This document shows positions 1 through 7,332 of a stretch of 64,000 nucleotides of DNA, piece by piece. The DNA comes from Streptomyces sp. NBC_01551 (GTDB taxonomy: Bacteria; Actinomycetota; Actinomycetes; Streptomycetales; Streptomycetaceae): positions 866,501 through 930,500 of the forward strand of contig NZ_JAPEPX010000001.1 of assembly GCF_026339935.1 (NCBI RefSeq). Direction: 5' to 3'. Below the pieces are notes generated by a model. That model was not told the DNA's origin. It saw only the letters and a program-made list of their open reading frames with translations, and ran no database searches. Within the stretch, counting starts at the first letter, position 1. Each line of letters opens with the position of its first letter. Position numbers and translations under genes: made by a program.

Positions 1-1
1 C

Positions 2-1069
2 CCCGACGGAGCGGTGCTCTCCGCCCCGACCGACACCGAACTCGCGCAGCGCCTCGGGCTGGCCACCACCGCCTCCCGCCCGCACTACGAGTGCGTCATC
101 GTCGGCGCCGGCCCCGCGGGCCTGGCGGCCGGGGTGTACTCGGCCTCGGAGGGCCTTTCGACCCTGATGCTGGACGCCCGCGCACCGGGTGGCCAGGCGG
201 GCACGTCCAGCCTGATCGAGAACTACCTCGGCTTCCCGTCGGGCCTCTCGGGCGGGGACCTCACGCGTCGGGCCACCATCCAGGCCTCGCGGTTCGGCGC
301 CGAGATCCTGCACCCGGTGGAGGTGGTCTCGCTGACCCGGGACGACCCGGCGAAGATCCTGACCCTGGCGGACGGCACGGAGATCAGCGCGGAGACGGTC
401 CTGCTGGCCACGGGCGTCTCGTACAACCGCCTGGAGGCCCCGGGCGCGGACCGTTTCGAGGGCGCTGGCCTGTACTACGGCGCGGCCACGACGGAGAGCT
501 CGGCCTGCATCTCCCAGCACGTGTTCATCGTCGGCGGCGCCAACTCGGCCGGCCAGGCGGCGGTGCACTTCGCCAAGTACGCGGCCCGTGTGACGATCCT
601 CGTCCGCGCGGAGTCCCTCGACGCGAGCATGTCCCGCTACCTGATCGACGAGATCGACCGCACGCCCAACATCGAGGTCAGGGTCCGCACGACGGTGGTC
701 CGCCTCGACGGCGAGGAGCACCTGGAGAAGCTCACCCTCCACAACGCGGACACGGGCGAGGACACCGAGGTCCCGGCCCGCTTCATGTTCACGTTCATCG
801 GCGCCCGCCCGCACACCGGCTGGCTGTCGGGCGTCGTGGAGCGCGACGACCACGGCTTCGTCCTCACCGGCTCCGACCTGATCTCCAACGGCGGCGAGCT
901 CCCGGCCGAGTGGAGCCTCGAACGCGCCCCCTACCCCCTGGAAACCAGCGTCCCCGGCGTCTTCGCGGCCGGCGACGTCCGGGCCCACTCGGTCAAACGC
1001 GTGGCCTCCGGCGTGGGCGAGGGCGCGATGGCGGTCTCCCTGATCCACCGCTACCGCTCGATGGGCTGA
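2..1069 (+). CDS. Thioredoxin-reductase-like FAD/NAD(P) oxidoreductase, 5' partial
   Basis: The reading frame is open at the left edge; codons for PDGA precede the first GTG at 14, so the protein begins outside the window. The visible part has an FAD-binding GAGPAGLAAG motif (about 107-136), the flavoprotein stretch GGQAGTSS, a second dinucleotide motif VGGANSAGQAA near 530-560, and a C-terminal FAD motif GVFAAGDVR. This is the thioredoxin reductase fold. The redox CxxC normally placed between the two halves is absent: the segment reads YYGAATTESSAC. That agrees with the actinobacterial branch in which a sensory or glutaredoxin-like N-terminal domain is fused to the flavoprotein. Substrate unknown. 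Confidence 0.85.
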   Translation, partial: PDGAVLSAPTDTELAQRLGLATTASRPHYECVIVGAGPAGLAAGVYSASEGLSTLMLDARAPGGQAGTSSLIENYLGFPSGLSGGDLTRRATIQASRFGAEILHPVEVVSLTRDDPAKILTLADGTEISAETVLLATGVSYNRLEAPGADRFEGAGLYYGAATTESSACISQHVFIVGGANSAGQAAVHFAKYAARVTILVRAESLDASMSRYLIDEIDRTPNIEVRVRTTVVRLDGEEHLEKLTLHNADTGEDTEVPARFMFTFIGARPHTGWLSGVVERDDHGFVLTGSDLISNGGELPAEWSLERAPYPLETSVPGVFAAGDVRAHSVKRVASGVGEGAMAVSLIHRYRSMG

Positions 1070-1123
1070 GAGCGAACACCGATCGCTTGCGATCAACCCC
1101 CCGCCGGATGCAACGTTGATTAC

Positions 1124-1636
1124 ATGATTACAGCCGAACAGAGCGAACAGCTCCGCGCGTGGTTCGCCGAGCGCCTGCCGGTGGACGTCTACGAGTCCCT
1201 CGTCTCGGTCACGGTCGACCGCGAGGAGATCACGGTCGTCGGGGCCATCCCGGCGACCGAGTCGGTCAAGGAGTTCCGCGAGCGCACCCGCGAACAGCGT
1301 ATCGAGGTGGCCCGCGAGGCCGAGGAGCTCTACCGGCGCAAGGTCGCCTGGGGCGTCCAGGCCGGCACCGAGCGCCACCTCTTCACGCACCTCGCGGTCC
1401 CCGTCATGACCCGGCTGCGCCAGTCCGAACGCCAGGTCCTCGACACCCTGGTCGCGGGCGGCGTGGCGCGCAGCCGGGCCGACGCCCTCGCCTGGTGCGT
1501 CCGCCTCGTCGCGCGCAACACGGACGAGTGGCTGGGCGACCTGCGCGAATCCCTCGACAAGGTCCAGCAGGTCCGCTCCCAGGGCCCGGACGTCAAGGAA
1601 TCGTCCTCCGACTCCATGAAGTCAGAGGACGAATAG
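1124..1636 (+). CDS. Conserved hypothetical protein, 170 aa
   Basis: I do not recognise a named family. The protein is soluble, charged and mostly helical, with no signal peptide or membrane segment. It is rich in Arg and Glu in the middle (EFRERTREQRIEVAREAEEL) and ends in a Ser/Asp/Glu-rich tail. The segment RSRADALAWCVRLVARNTDEWL is strikingly ordered and may form a helical bundle. The ATG follows a short AT-richer stretch without a clear ribosome-binding site. A perfect 14-bp palindrome (GATCGC-TT-GCGATC, 1081-1094) lies 30 bp upstream. Real gene judged from codon usage and an ATG start. Confidence 0.7.
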   Translation: MITAEQSEQLRAWFAERLPVDVYESLVSVTVDREEITVVGAIPATESVKEFRERTREQRIEVAREAEELYRRKVAWGVQAGTERHLFTHLAVPVMTRLRQSERQVLDTLVAGGVARSRADALAWCVRLVARNTDEWLGDLRESLDKVQQVRSQGPDVKESSSDSMKSEDE

Positions 1637-1714
1637 GTAAAACCGTCGCGAGGACCGCCATGATCCCGGAAGGGTAGCCGGGACCACCTGAACCCAGGGA
1701 GAGGCACTCACACC

Positions 1715-2044
1715 ATGACCACCACCGTCGAATACATCCGCTACCGGATCGCATTGGACGACCAGCAGGCCTTCGAGGACGCGTACACCCGGGCCGCCGA
1801 GGCCCTGGCCGCCTCGCCCGAGTGCGTCGACTACGAGCTGACCCGCTGCTCGGAGGAGGCCGAGCGCTACATCCTCCGCATCCGCTGGACCTCGATCGAC
1901 GCCCACCTCAACGGCTTCCGCAAGGGTGAGCACTTCCCGGCGTTCTTCACCGCCATCCGCCCGTACGTGACGGCCATCGAGGAGATGCAGCACTACCTCC
2001 CGACCTCGGTGGCCGGAACGGGAAAGGCCAGCACGGAGTCATGA
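1715..2044 (+). CDS. Antibiotic biosynthesis monooxygenase (ABM) domain protein
   Basis: The 109-residue protein has the size and pattern of a single ABM ferredoxin-like fold: an N-terminal beta strand (VEYIRYRI), a helix with alternating Ala/Glu, the Cys-containing strand ECVDYELTRC, then a strand YILRIRWTS, and an aromatic C-terminal helix (FPAFFTAIRPYV). Such proteins are small cofactor-free oxygenases or haem- or quinone-binding proteins. A good ribosome-binding site (AGGGAG) precedes the ATG. Its stop overlaps the ATG of the truncated haemoglobin downstream by four bases (ATGA at 2041), so the two are probably translationally coupled and act together. Confidence 0.8.
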   Translation: MTTTVEYIRYRIALDDQQAFEDAYTRAAEALAASPECVDYELTRCSEEAERYILRIRWTSIDAHLNGFRKGEHFPAFFTAIRPYVTAIEEMQHYLPTSVAGTGKASTES

Positions 2045-2517
2045 GCACCACGCCCAACACGCCCACGATCTACGAGTGGATGGGCGGTGCGGAGGCGATG
2101 CGACGCCTCACCGACGCCTTCTACGCCCATGCCCTCCAGGACGAGATCCTGGCCCCCGTCTTCGCGGGCATGGACGCCGAGCACCCCCAGCACGTCGCGG
2201 TCTGGCTGTCGGAGGTCTTCGGCGGCCCGTCGGACTACACGGCCCACCACGGCGGCCACCAGCACATGGCCACCAAGCACCTGGGCCGCGGCATCACCGA
2301 GAAGCAGCGCCGCCGCTGGGTGGATCTGCTCCTGGACACCGCCGACGAGGTCGAACTCCCGACGGACCCGGAGTTCCGCGCGGTGTTCATCTACTACATC
2401 GAGTGGGGCACCCGCATGGCCCTGATCTACTCGGGCCCCAACCCACCCCCGGTGGACGCGGCCAAAATCCCCATCTGGTCCTGGGGCCAAACCCCGCCTT
2501 GGATCCCGAAAACCTGA
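2041..2517 (+). CDS. Group II truncated haemoglobin
   Basis: The 158-aa protein is a 2/2 globin of the trHbO type. A Tyr in the B10 position (FYAHA, Tyr28), the WLSEVFGGP block, the HGGHQHM segment and a proximal His (TKHLGRGI, His80) line up with Mycobacterium trHbO as I recall it. It should bind haem and handle O2, NO or peroxide. It starts inside the stop of the ABM gene (ATGA). Chimeric proteins that join these two domains in one chain have been described in Streptomyces avermitilis; here they are separate but coupled. The C-terminal extension PPVDAAKIPIWSWGQTPPW is longer than in trHbO. Confidence 0.93.
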   Translation: MSTTPNTPTIYEWMGGAEAMRRLTDAFYAHALQDEILAPVFAGMDAEHPQHVAVWLSEVFGGPSDYTAHHGGHQHMATKHLGRGITEKQRRRWVDLLLDTADEVELPTDPEFRAVFIYYIEWGTRMALIYSGPNPPPVDAAKIPIWSWGQTPPWIPKT

Positions 2518-2545
2518 CCCACTCCAGCCCAGCCGCCCCCTCAGC

Positions 2546-2680
2546 CCCGCCGGCGTTTGAGGCGCGGGGTCCAGGGCGGAGCCCCGGTACGTCCCAGCCC
2601 GTCCGGCGCTTCAGGCGCGGGGCTCGGGCAAAGCCCGGGGACTTCCCAGCCCGTCCGGCGCTTGAGGACCGGGTCCGGGC
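2546..2680. repeat. Three degenerate copies of a dispersed intergenic repeat
   Basis: Between two convergent genes (2518-2722) there are three head-to-tail copies spaced about 50 bp apart, starting near 2546, 2594 and 2646. The best copy reads CCGGCGTTTGAGGCGCGGGG; the others read CCGGCGCTTCAGGCGCGGGG and CCGGCGCTTGAGGACCGGG. The same element recurs at about 7251, 30727, 30777, 30892 and 56234. Purely intergenic location suggests a mobile or terminator-like repeat, not a coding sequence. Confidence 0.75.
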
Positions 2681-2722
2681 GGAGCCCGGGGAAACGGAGA
2701 AAGGGCGGGGCGGGGAGAGAAC

Positions 2723-3136
2723 TCACTCCCCGCCCCGCACCCTCCCCCCGGAGGGATCGGCATCGGCGAGCAGCACCACCAACGGCGTGCCCCCGTCCTC
2801 CCGCCAGAACTCGACGGCAGACTCCAGCACCTCCTGGAACGTCTCCCACTCCCCCGCCCGCCCGCCGGCGAACTCCGACCAGGACGTCACGGCAACCACC
2901 CGCCCCGGCGCCTCCGGCGCCCCCGGCAGCCACGACAGATCGATCAGCGCATCCGCCAACGCGTCCCAGTTCCCCCCGAACCACCCCGGCACCCGCAACG
3001 CATCGGCACACCGGCGCATCAGCCCGGCCTTGCCCCGCACCCCGCCCAGGTCCAGCCGCACGGTCACCCACCCCGCCGCCCCGGCCTCGGCCAGCGCGGC
3101 GTCAACGGCATCGAGGGGCTGCGGATCCAGGCTCAT
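2723..3136 (-). CDS. Barstar family RNase inhibitor
   Basis: The 137-aa cytoplasmic protein carries the barstar signature: an N-terminal strand and helix (LDLGGVRGKAGLMRRCADAL) followed by P-GWFGGNWDALADAL. Asp58 and Asp62 in that motif correspond to barstar Asp35 and Asp39, which plug the RNase active site. Its ATG (3136) overlaps the stop of the upstream ribonuclease gene (ATGA), so toxin and inhibitor are made from one transcript, RNase first. It most likely protects the producing cell from the neighbouring guanyl-specific RNase. The C-terminal strand TPLVVLLAD is typical. Family assignment is strong; direct binding to the neighbour is inferred. Confidence 0.88.
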   Translation of the reverse strand: MSLDPQPLDAVDAALAEAGAAGWVTVRLDLGGVRGKAGLMRRCADALRVPGWFGGNWDALADALIDLSWLPGAPEAPGRVVAVTSWSEFAGGRAGEWETFQEVLESAVEFWREDGGTPLVVLLADADPSGGRVRGGE

Positions 3137-3564
3137 CGGAGAACCGCCTTGAACGTGTTGTAGTGGTCGTCCGTGTAGTAGAACTCCCCACCCTCACCCG
3201 TCACGATCCGCCGGGCCCCACGATCCCGCTCCCCCGGCGTCTTCACGGTGAACTCGTGGTAGTAACCGCGCCCCTGCTTCGGCAGCGCCTTCTCGAAGTT
3301 CCCGAAGACGGTCCCGTCCTGCCGGTACGGATACGGCCCGCCCTTGTCGATCAGCGCGAGCACGTCCCGCGCCTGCCGCGGCAGCGCGGAGGCCCGTACG
3401 GTCGCCATCCCCTCGGCCCACCCGGGCGTGGCGACACCACCGGACGGCGGCACGGGCTCAGGAGCACCGGCACCACACCCCACCGCACCGGCGACCACCG
3501 CGGCGCAGAGGAACAACGCCCCCAGCACACGCAGCAACGATCGGGGCACGTTCCGAAAGATCAT
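3133..3564 (-). CDS. Barnase/RNase Sa-type ribonuclease with lipoprotein-like signal
   Basis: The C-terminal half matches RNase Sa of the N1/T1 family: YYHEFTV supplies the general base Glu104, RDRGARRI supplies Arg115 and Arg119, and YYTDDHY supplies the general acid His134. The expected product is a guanyl-specific endoribonuclease making 2',3'-cyclic phosphates. The N-terminus has a basic start, a hydrophobic core and VAGAVGC at 24-30, which fits a lipobox, so it may be anchored at the outer membrane face and not released. The Cys pair that closes RNase Sa as a disulfide is absent. A coupled barstar gene follows. Confidence 0.9.
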   Translation of the reverse strand: MIFRNVPRSLLRVLGALFLCAAVVAGAVGCGAGAPEPVPPSGGVATPGWAEGMATVRASALPRQARDVLALIDKGGPYPYRQDGTVFGNFEKALPKQGRGYYHEFTVKTPGERDRGARRIVTGEGGEFYYTDDHYNTFKAVLR

Positions 3565-3632
3565 GCACCGATCGTGCCAAATATCCGATTCGCCCGCGAA
3601 TCGCGCACGAACCGGCCCAGCGCTCCCTCAGT

Positions 3633-3854
3633 TCAGAGCGCGGCCATCTTGGTGTAGGGACTCAGGATCCGTTTCTGGACCGATCCGAAGTCGACGAGGA
3701 CAGCGATCCCCTCCTCAATACCGACGACACGGCCGAGGCCGTGCTCATCGTGAGTAACCCGGTCGCCGACGCTGAACTGCCGGAGCGGCGGTTCCACGGG
3801 GGCCTTGAACGGGCTGGACGGCAAATGGCGGCGAGGTACTGCTGACTTTGTCAT
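3633..3854 (-). CDS. Small CarD-like/Tudor-type protein
   Basis: The 73-aa product ends in a CarD/TRCF-like SH3 fold: FSVGDRVTHDEHGLGRVVGIEEGIAVLVDF, followed by a basic tail KRILSPYTKM. Such domains bind RNA polymerase beta or nucleic acid. It lacks the C-terminal DNA-binding half of true CarD, so it is a mini-protein of unknown role. I chose the ATG at 3854 (MTKSAVPRR); an in-frame GTG at 3929 would add 25 residues of low-quality sequence. Transcribed alone; the lipoprotein RNase gene is downstream on the same strand. Confidence 0.7.
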   Translation of the reverse strand: MTKSAVPRRHLPSSPFKAPVEPPLRQFSVGDRVTHDEHGLGRVVGIEEGIAVLVDFGSVQKRILSPYTKMAAL

Positions 3855-3960
3855 TGAGACCAGTATGCGCCCCGCAGGCCTCCCCGCGGTCCGCCGTTCG
3901 GATCTCAATTCCAGCACCATCCGCACCACACATCTTGCGGCCGCCGGATCCGACGCCGGA

Positions 3961-4983
3961 TCAGTCGTCCGGGTCGGCCCGGTCCAGCGCCGGCCGCAGC
4001 CCCGGGGCCGACTCGGTCAGCAGGTAGTCCGCGACCGCCGTGTCCGTGACCAGGCTGGTCACGAGCCCCGACCGCAGCACCGCCCCGATCGCCGACGCCT
4101 TGCGCAGCCCGCCCGCGATCGCCACGACCTCGGGGATCCGGCGCAGCCGGTCCGCCTCCACGGTGATGCACCGCTCGCCGAGGTCCCGGCCGACCCGGCG
4201 CCCCTCGGAGTCGAACAGGTGAGCCGACATCTCGGCCGCGACACCCAGCGAGGCGTAGTGCGCCCGCTCCTCGTCACTCAGCATGTCGTGGACGGTCGAG
4301 ATGCCCGGCTCCCACGACCCGATCGAGACGGCCGCGACGGTCACCTTGTCGAAGTACTCGAACGCCCGGGCGATCCCCGTCTGGGACCGCAGCGCGGCCG
4401 CGGTCGCGGGATCCGGCAGCAGCATCGGCGCGTAGATCGGGTGCGCGTCCCCGCCGGAGACCTGCGCGGCCCGCCGTACCGCCTCCACGGAGCCGCGCTC
4501 GGCGGTCCCCGCGTCGTACACGCCGGTCAGCTGGACCACCGTGCACTGCGGGAGGCGGTGCAGGGAGGCGGCCATGTGAATGGTCGACCGTCCCCACGCG
4601 AGGCCCAGGACGTCGCCCTCGTTGACGAGCTCGCCCAGCAGGTCGGCGGCGACCGCGCCCAGGTTCTCCGGGTCCGGCGCGTCCTCGGTCGCGTCGGCCG
4701 GGGACTCCACCACGACGGCGTGCCGCAGCCCGTACCGGGCCCGCAGCGCGTCGGAGCGCTCCGCGTCGAGTTCCGCCGGAACCCGGATCTCGATGCGCAC
4801 GAGGTCACGTTCGAGGGCGGTCTCCAGGACCCGGGCCACCTTGAAGCGGCTCACGCCGAACTCCTCGGCGATCTGGATCTTGGACTTGCCCTCCAGGTAG
4901 AAGCGGCGCGCCATGGCCGCCGCCTGCACCAGCTCCGCGGGTCCCATCCGCAGGGCTGACCGTCCCGCCGACATAGCAGACAC
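3961..4983 (-). CDS. SorC/DeoR-type sugar-binding transcriptional regulator
   Basis: An N-terminal helix-turn-helix (KSKIQIAEEFGVSRFKVARV) is followed by a sugar-phosphate-binding domain with the family blocks LGLAWGRST, QLTGVYD and SIGSWEPG. It should bind an operator and respond to a phosphorylated sugar. I prefer the GTG at 4983 because a strong GAGGAG sits 6 nt upstream; a GTG at 5007 would add eight residues. The gene is immediately downstream of rpe on the same strand, which suggests a link with pentose-phosphate intermediates. Tandem TGTTCACA motifs lie in the leader (5001-5028). Confidence 0.85.
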   Translation of the reverse strand: MSAMSAGRSALRMGPAELVQAAAMARRFYLEGKSKIQIAEEFGVSRFKVARVLETALERDLVRIEIRVPAELDAERSDALRARYGLRHAVVVESPADATEDAPDPENLGAVAADLLGELVNEGDVLGLAWGRSTIHMAASLHRLPQCTVVQLTGVYDAGTAERGSVEAVRRAAQVSGGDAHPIYAPMLLPDPATAAALRSQTGIARAFEYFDKVTVAAVSIGSWEPGISTVHDMLSDEERAHYASLGVAAEMSAHLFDSEGRRVGRDLGERCITVEADRLRRIPEVVAIAGGLRKASAIGAVLRSGLVTSLVTDTAVADYLLTESAPGLRPALDRADPDD

Positions 4984-5000
4984 CGCGTTCTCCTCACTGC

Positions 5001-5102
5001 TGTTCACACTCTCGTGTTCACACTCTCGACTCGTCGTTCATCCTGTCAGATCCAACGGCCCCCGATCAGCCCGGACAGCTCCCGTTCACCAAGCTGTTCA
5101 CG
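5001..5102. promoter_or_regulatory. Cluster of GTGAACA-type direct repeats, candidate operator
   Basis: A perfect 14-bp tandem duplication (5001-5014 and 5015-5028, unit TGTTCACACTCTCG) lies just upstream of the SorC-type regulator. Further matches to the core (C/T)GTTCA(C/T) occur at 5035, 5083 and 5095, all between rpe and the regulator. Repeated same-orientation motifs next to a SorC-family gene fit an autoregulatory operator. No binding data; inference only. Confidence 0.4.
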
Positions 5103-5123
5103 AACCCTCGCCCTGGGCCGTCC

Positions 5124-5810
5124 CTAGTGGTCGCAGCCCCACGGCGCGGCGGCGATCGCCGCGCCCGCCTGCTCGCGCAGCGTCCGGACCGCGGACGCCG
5201 GATCGACGGCCCCGTATACGGCGCTGCCCGCCACGAACACGTCGGCGCCGGCCTCGGCGACCCGCTCGATGGTCGTCGCGGAGACCCCGCCGTCCACCTG
5301 CAGCCACAGGTCCAGGCCGTGCTTGGCGATCAGCTCCCGGGTACGGCGGACCTTGGGCAGCATGATGTCGAGGAAAGACTGCCCGCCGAAGCCCGGTTCG
5401 ACGGTCATGATCAGCACCATGTCGAGCTCGGGCAGCAGGTCCTCGTACTGCTCGATCGGAGTCGCCGGCTTCAGCGCCATCGCGGCCCGCGCCCCCTTGG
5501 CCCGGATCTCCCGCGCGAGGCGCACGGGCGCGGCGGCGGCCTCGGCGTGGAAGGTGACGGACCCGGCACCGGCCTCCACGTACTGCGGCGCCCAGCGGTC
5601 GGGGTCCTCGATCATGAGGTGCAGGTCCAGCGGAATGTCCGTGGCCCGGCTCAGGGACTCCACGATCGGCATTCCGAGGGTGAGGTTGGGGACGAAATGG
5701 TTGTCCATGACGTCGACATGCAGCCAGTCCGCGCCCTCGACGGCCTTCGCCTCCTCGGCGAGCCGGGCGAAGTCCGCGGACAGGATGCTGGGATTGATCT
5801 GAACGGCCAT
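5124..5810 (-). CDS. rpe: Ribulose-phosphate 3-epimerase
   Basis: The 228-aa TIM-barrel enzyme interconverts ribulose 5-phosphate and xylulose 5-phosphate in the non-oxidative pentose phosphate pathway. Visible family blocks are ILSADFA near the N-terminus, the metal-binding [30 protein letters not shown] (phosphate loop and flexible lid) and VDGGVSATT with the catalytic Asp. The length is normal. It is followed on the same strand by the SorC-type regulator. The ATG at 5810 has only a weak upstream purine tract. Confidence 0.97.
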   Translation of the reverse strand: MAVQINPSILSADFARLAEEAKAVEGADWLHVDVMDNHFVPNLTLGMPIVESLSRATDIPLDLHLMIEDPDRWAPQYVEAGAGSVTFHAEAAAAPVRLAREIRAKGARAAMALKPATPIEQYEDLLPELDMVLIMTVEPGFGGQSFLDIMLPKVRRTRELIAKHGLDLWLQVDGGVSATTIERVAEAGADVFVAGSAVYGAVDPASAVRTLREQAGAAIAAAPWGCDH

Positions 5811-5884
5811 GCCCCAAGCCTGCCATGCCCTCGCGTAGTTCCGGCCACGACCCCGGATGTCCGGACTCCCGCAGCGGCGCTTAA

Positions 5885-5924
5885 GTGATCATGGAGAACA
5901 TTTCAATTGTCCTGCGTGATCACG
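5885..5924. promoter_or_regulatory. AT-rich promoter/operator candidate upstream of MFS gene
   Basis: Two GTGATCA motifs (5885-5891 and 5916-5922), the second inside the palindrome CGTGATCACG, flank an unusually AT-rich stretch (about 5898-5909) in otherwise 70 percent GC DNA. It lies 20-60 bp ahead of the transporter start. The layout looks like a repressor operator, but no regulator gene is adjacent. Confidence 0.35.
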
Positions 5925-5942
5925 TCCGGCACGGTTCTGCCT

Positions 5943-7181
5943 ATGCCCCCACAGCCCACCAAAGCTCCCACCACCACCCCGTGGCGCAACAGAAACTTCC
6001 GCACCCTCTTCGCCGCCTCCACCCTCAACCAGTTCGCCACGAACACCGGCGCCGTGGCCGTCCCCCTCCTCGCCCTCACCGCGCTCGACGCGAGCGCCGC
6101 ACAGGTCGGCGCCCTCGCCACGCTCTCCACCCTCGCGTTCTTACTCATAGGCCTCCCGGCCGGCGCCTGGGTCGACCGCCTGCGCACCCGCCGCGTCCTG
6201 ATCGCCGCCGACCTGGCCCGCGCCGCCCTCTTCGCCTCGCTCCCCGCCGCCTGTTGGCTCGACGCACTCACGCTCGCGCAGCTGTACGCCGTCGTCCTCC
6301 TCGGTGGCTGCGCCACCGTCTTCTCGGACGTCGGCTCACAGAGCGTCCTGCCCCGGCTGATCGACCGCGAGAGCCTGGTACGGGCCAACGCGGCCATCGT
6401 GACCCTGATGGCCGTCGCCAACATCGCCGGCCGGGGCGCCGGCGGAGCCCTGGTCGCCGCCCTCACCGCACCCTTCGCCCTCGCGTGCGTCTCGGCGGCG
6501 TACCTCACCTCCGCGCTCCGCCTCATCGCCATCGCCGCCACGCCCGCCCCGCCAACCGGCGACCGCACACGGCTCCTGCCCCAGATCCGGGAGGGCCTGC
6601 GCCACGTCCTGGGCCACCCGGAGCTACGGGCCCTGGCGCTCAACGCCGCGCTCAGCAACCTGGGCGGCTCGATCATCAACACCATGCTGCCGGTGCTGTT
6701 CGTACGGGAACTCGGACTCTCCCCGGCCTCCCTCGGCCTCTTCTGGGCGGCGGGCGGCGTGGGCCTGCTCCTCGGCGCCCGCCTGGCCCGCCCCTTCGCG
6801 GCCCGCGTCGGCTACGGCCGCGCCCTGGTCCTCAGCCTCACCCCGGCGACCCTCCTGGTCCCCCTGCTCGACCGGGGCCCCTGGCTCTGGCTGGCGGGCG
6901 CGGGCTGGATGCTGGCGATGATGAAGGTCGGCGCGAACAACGTCCTAGGGGTCAGCCTCCGCCAGCACCTCACCCCGGACCCCCTCCTGGGCCGCATGAA
7001 CGCCACTTTCCGCTTCATGCTCACCGGCGCCCTCGCCCTGGGCGCCGCGACCTCGGGTTTCCTGACGGAGCTCACCACCCTCCACACCACCCTGTGGGCG
7101 GGCGCAGTGGTCATGGCCCTCGCCTGGCTCCCCCTGTCCCTGTCACCGGTCCGCGAGAGGGTGTCCCTCGACGGAACGTGA
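5943..7181 (+). CDS. Major facilitator superfamily exporter
   Basis: The 412-aa hydrophobic protein has about twelve predicted membrane helices in two halves. The loop between helices 2 and 3, GAWVDRLRTRRVLIAADLARA, is the MFS cytoplasmic motif A, and the central loop (GDRTRLLPQIREGLRHVLGHPELR) is the usual amphipathic linker of MFS_3 type drug or siderophore exporters. The substrate cannot be read from sequence. I chose the ATG at 5943; a TTG at 5907 would add 12 non-hydrophobic residues. It stands alone, convergent with rsmB, with a dispersed repeat copy after it. Confidence 0.9.
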   Translation: MPPQPTKAPTTTPWRNRNFRTLFAASTLNQFATNTGAVAVPLLALTALDASAAQVGALATLSTLAFLLIGLPAGAWVDRLRTRRVLIAADLARAALFASLPAACWLDALTLAQLYAVVLLGGCATVFSDVGSQSVLPRLIDRESLVRANAAIVTLMAVANIAGRGAGGALVAALTAPFALACVSAAYLTSALRLIAIAATPAPPTGDRTRLLPQIREGLRHVLGHPELRALALNAALSNLGGSIINTMLPVLFVRELGLSPASLGLFWAAGGVGLLLGARLARPFAARVGYGRALVLSLTPATLLVPLLDRGPWLWLAGAGWMLAMMKVGANNVLGVSLRQHLTPDPLLGRMNATFRFMLTGALALGAATSGFLTELTTLHTTLWAGAVVMALAWLPLSLSPVRERVSLDGT

Positions 7182-7250
7182 CGTCATTCCAGCCCCAGAC
7201 GGCCGGCAGCCGCCAAGCCGGGAGAAGCGCGTAGCGATCTGTCGCGCGTT

Positions 7251-7280
7251 GACCCCGCGCCTCGAACGCCGGCGAGGCCG
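7251..7280. repeat. Copy of the dispersed GTTTGAGGCGCGG repeat (inverted orientation)
   Basis: Between the convergent MFS and rsmB genes the sequence CCCCGCGCCTCGAACGCCGG, followed by CGAGGCCGG, is the reverse complement of the element seen at 2546 with one substitution. It sits where a shared terminator would be expected. Confidence 0.7.
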
Positions 7281-7332
7281 GACAAGCGGGAAACGGACGC
7301 TCAACCGCCAAACCCGCTCAGACCAGCACCAG

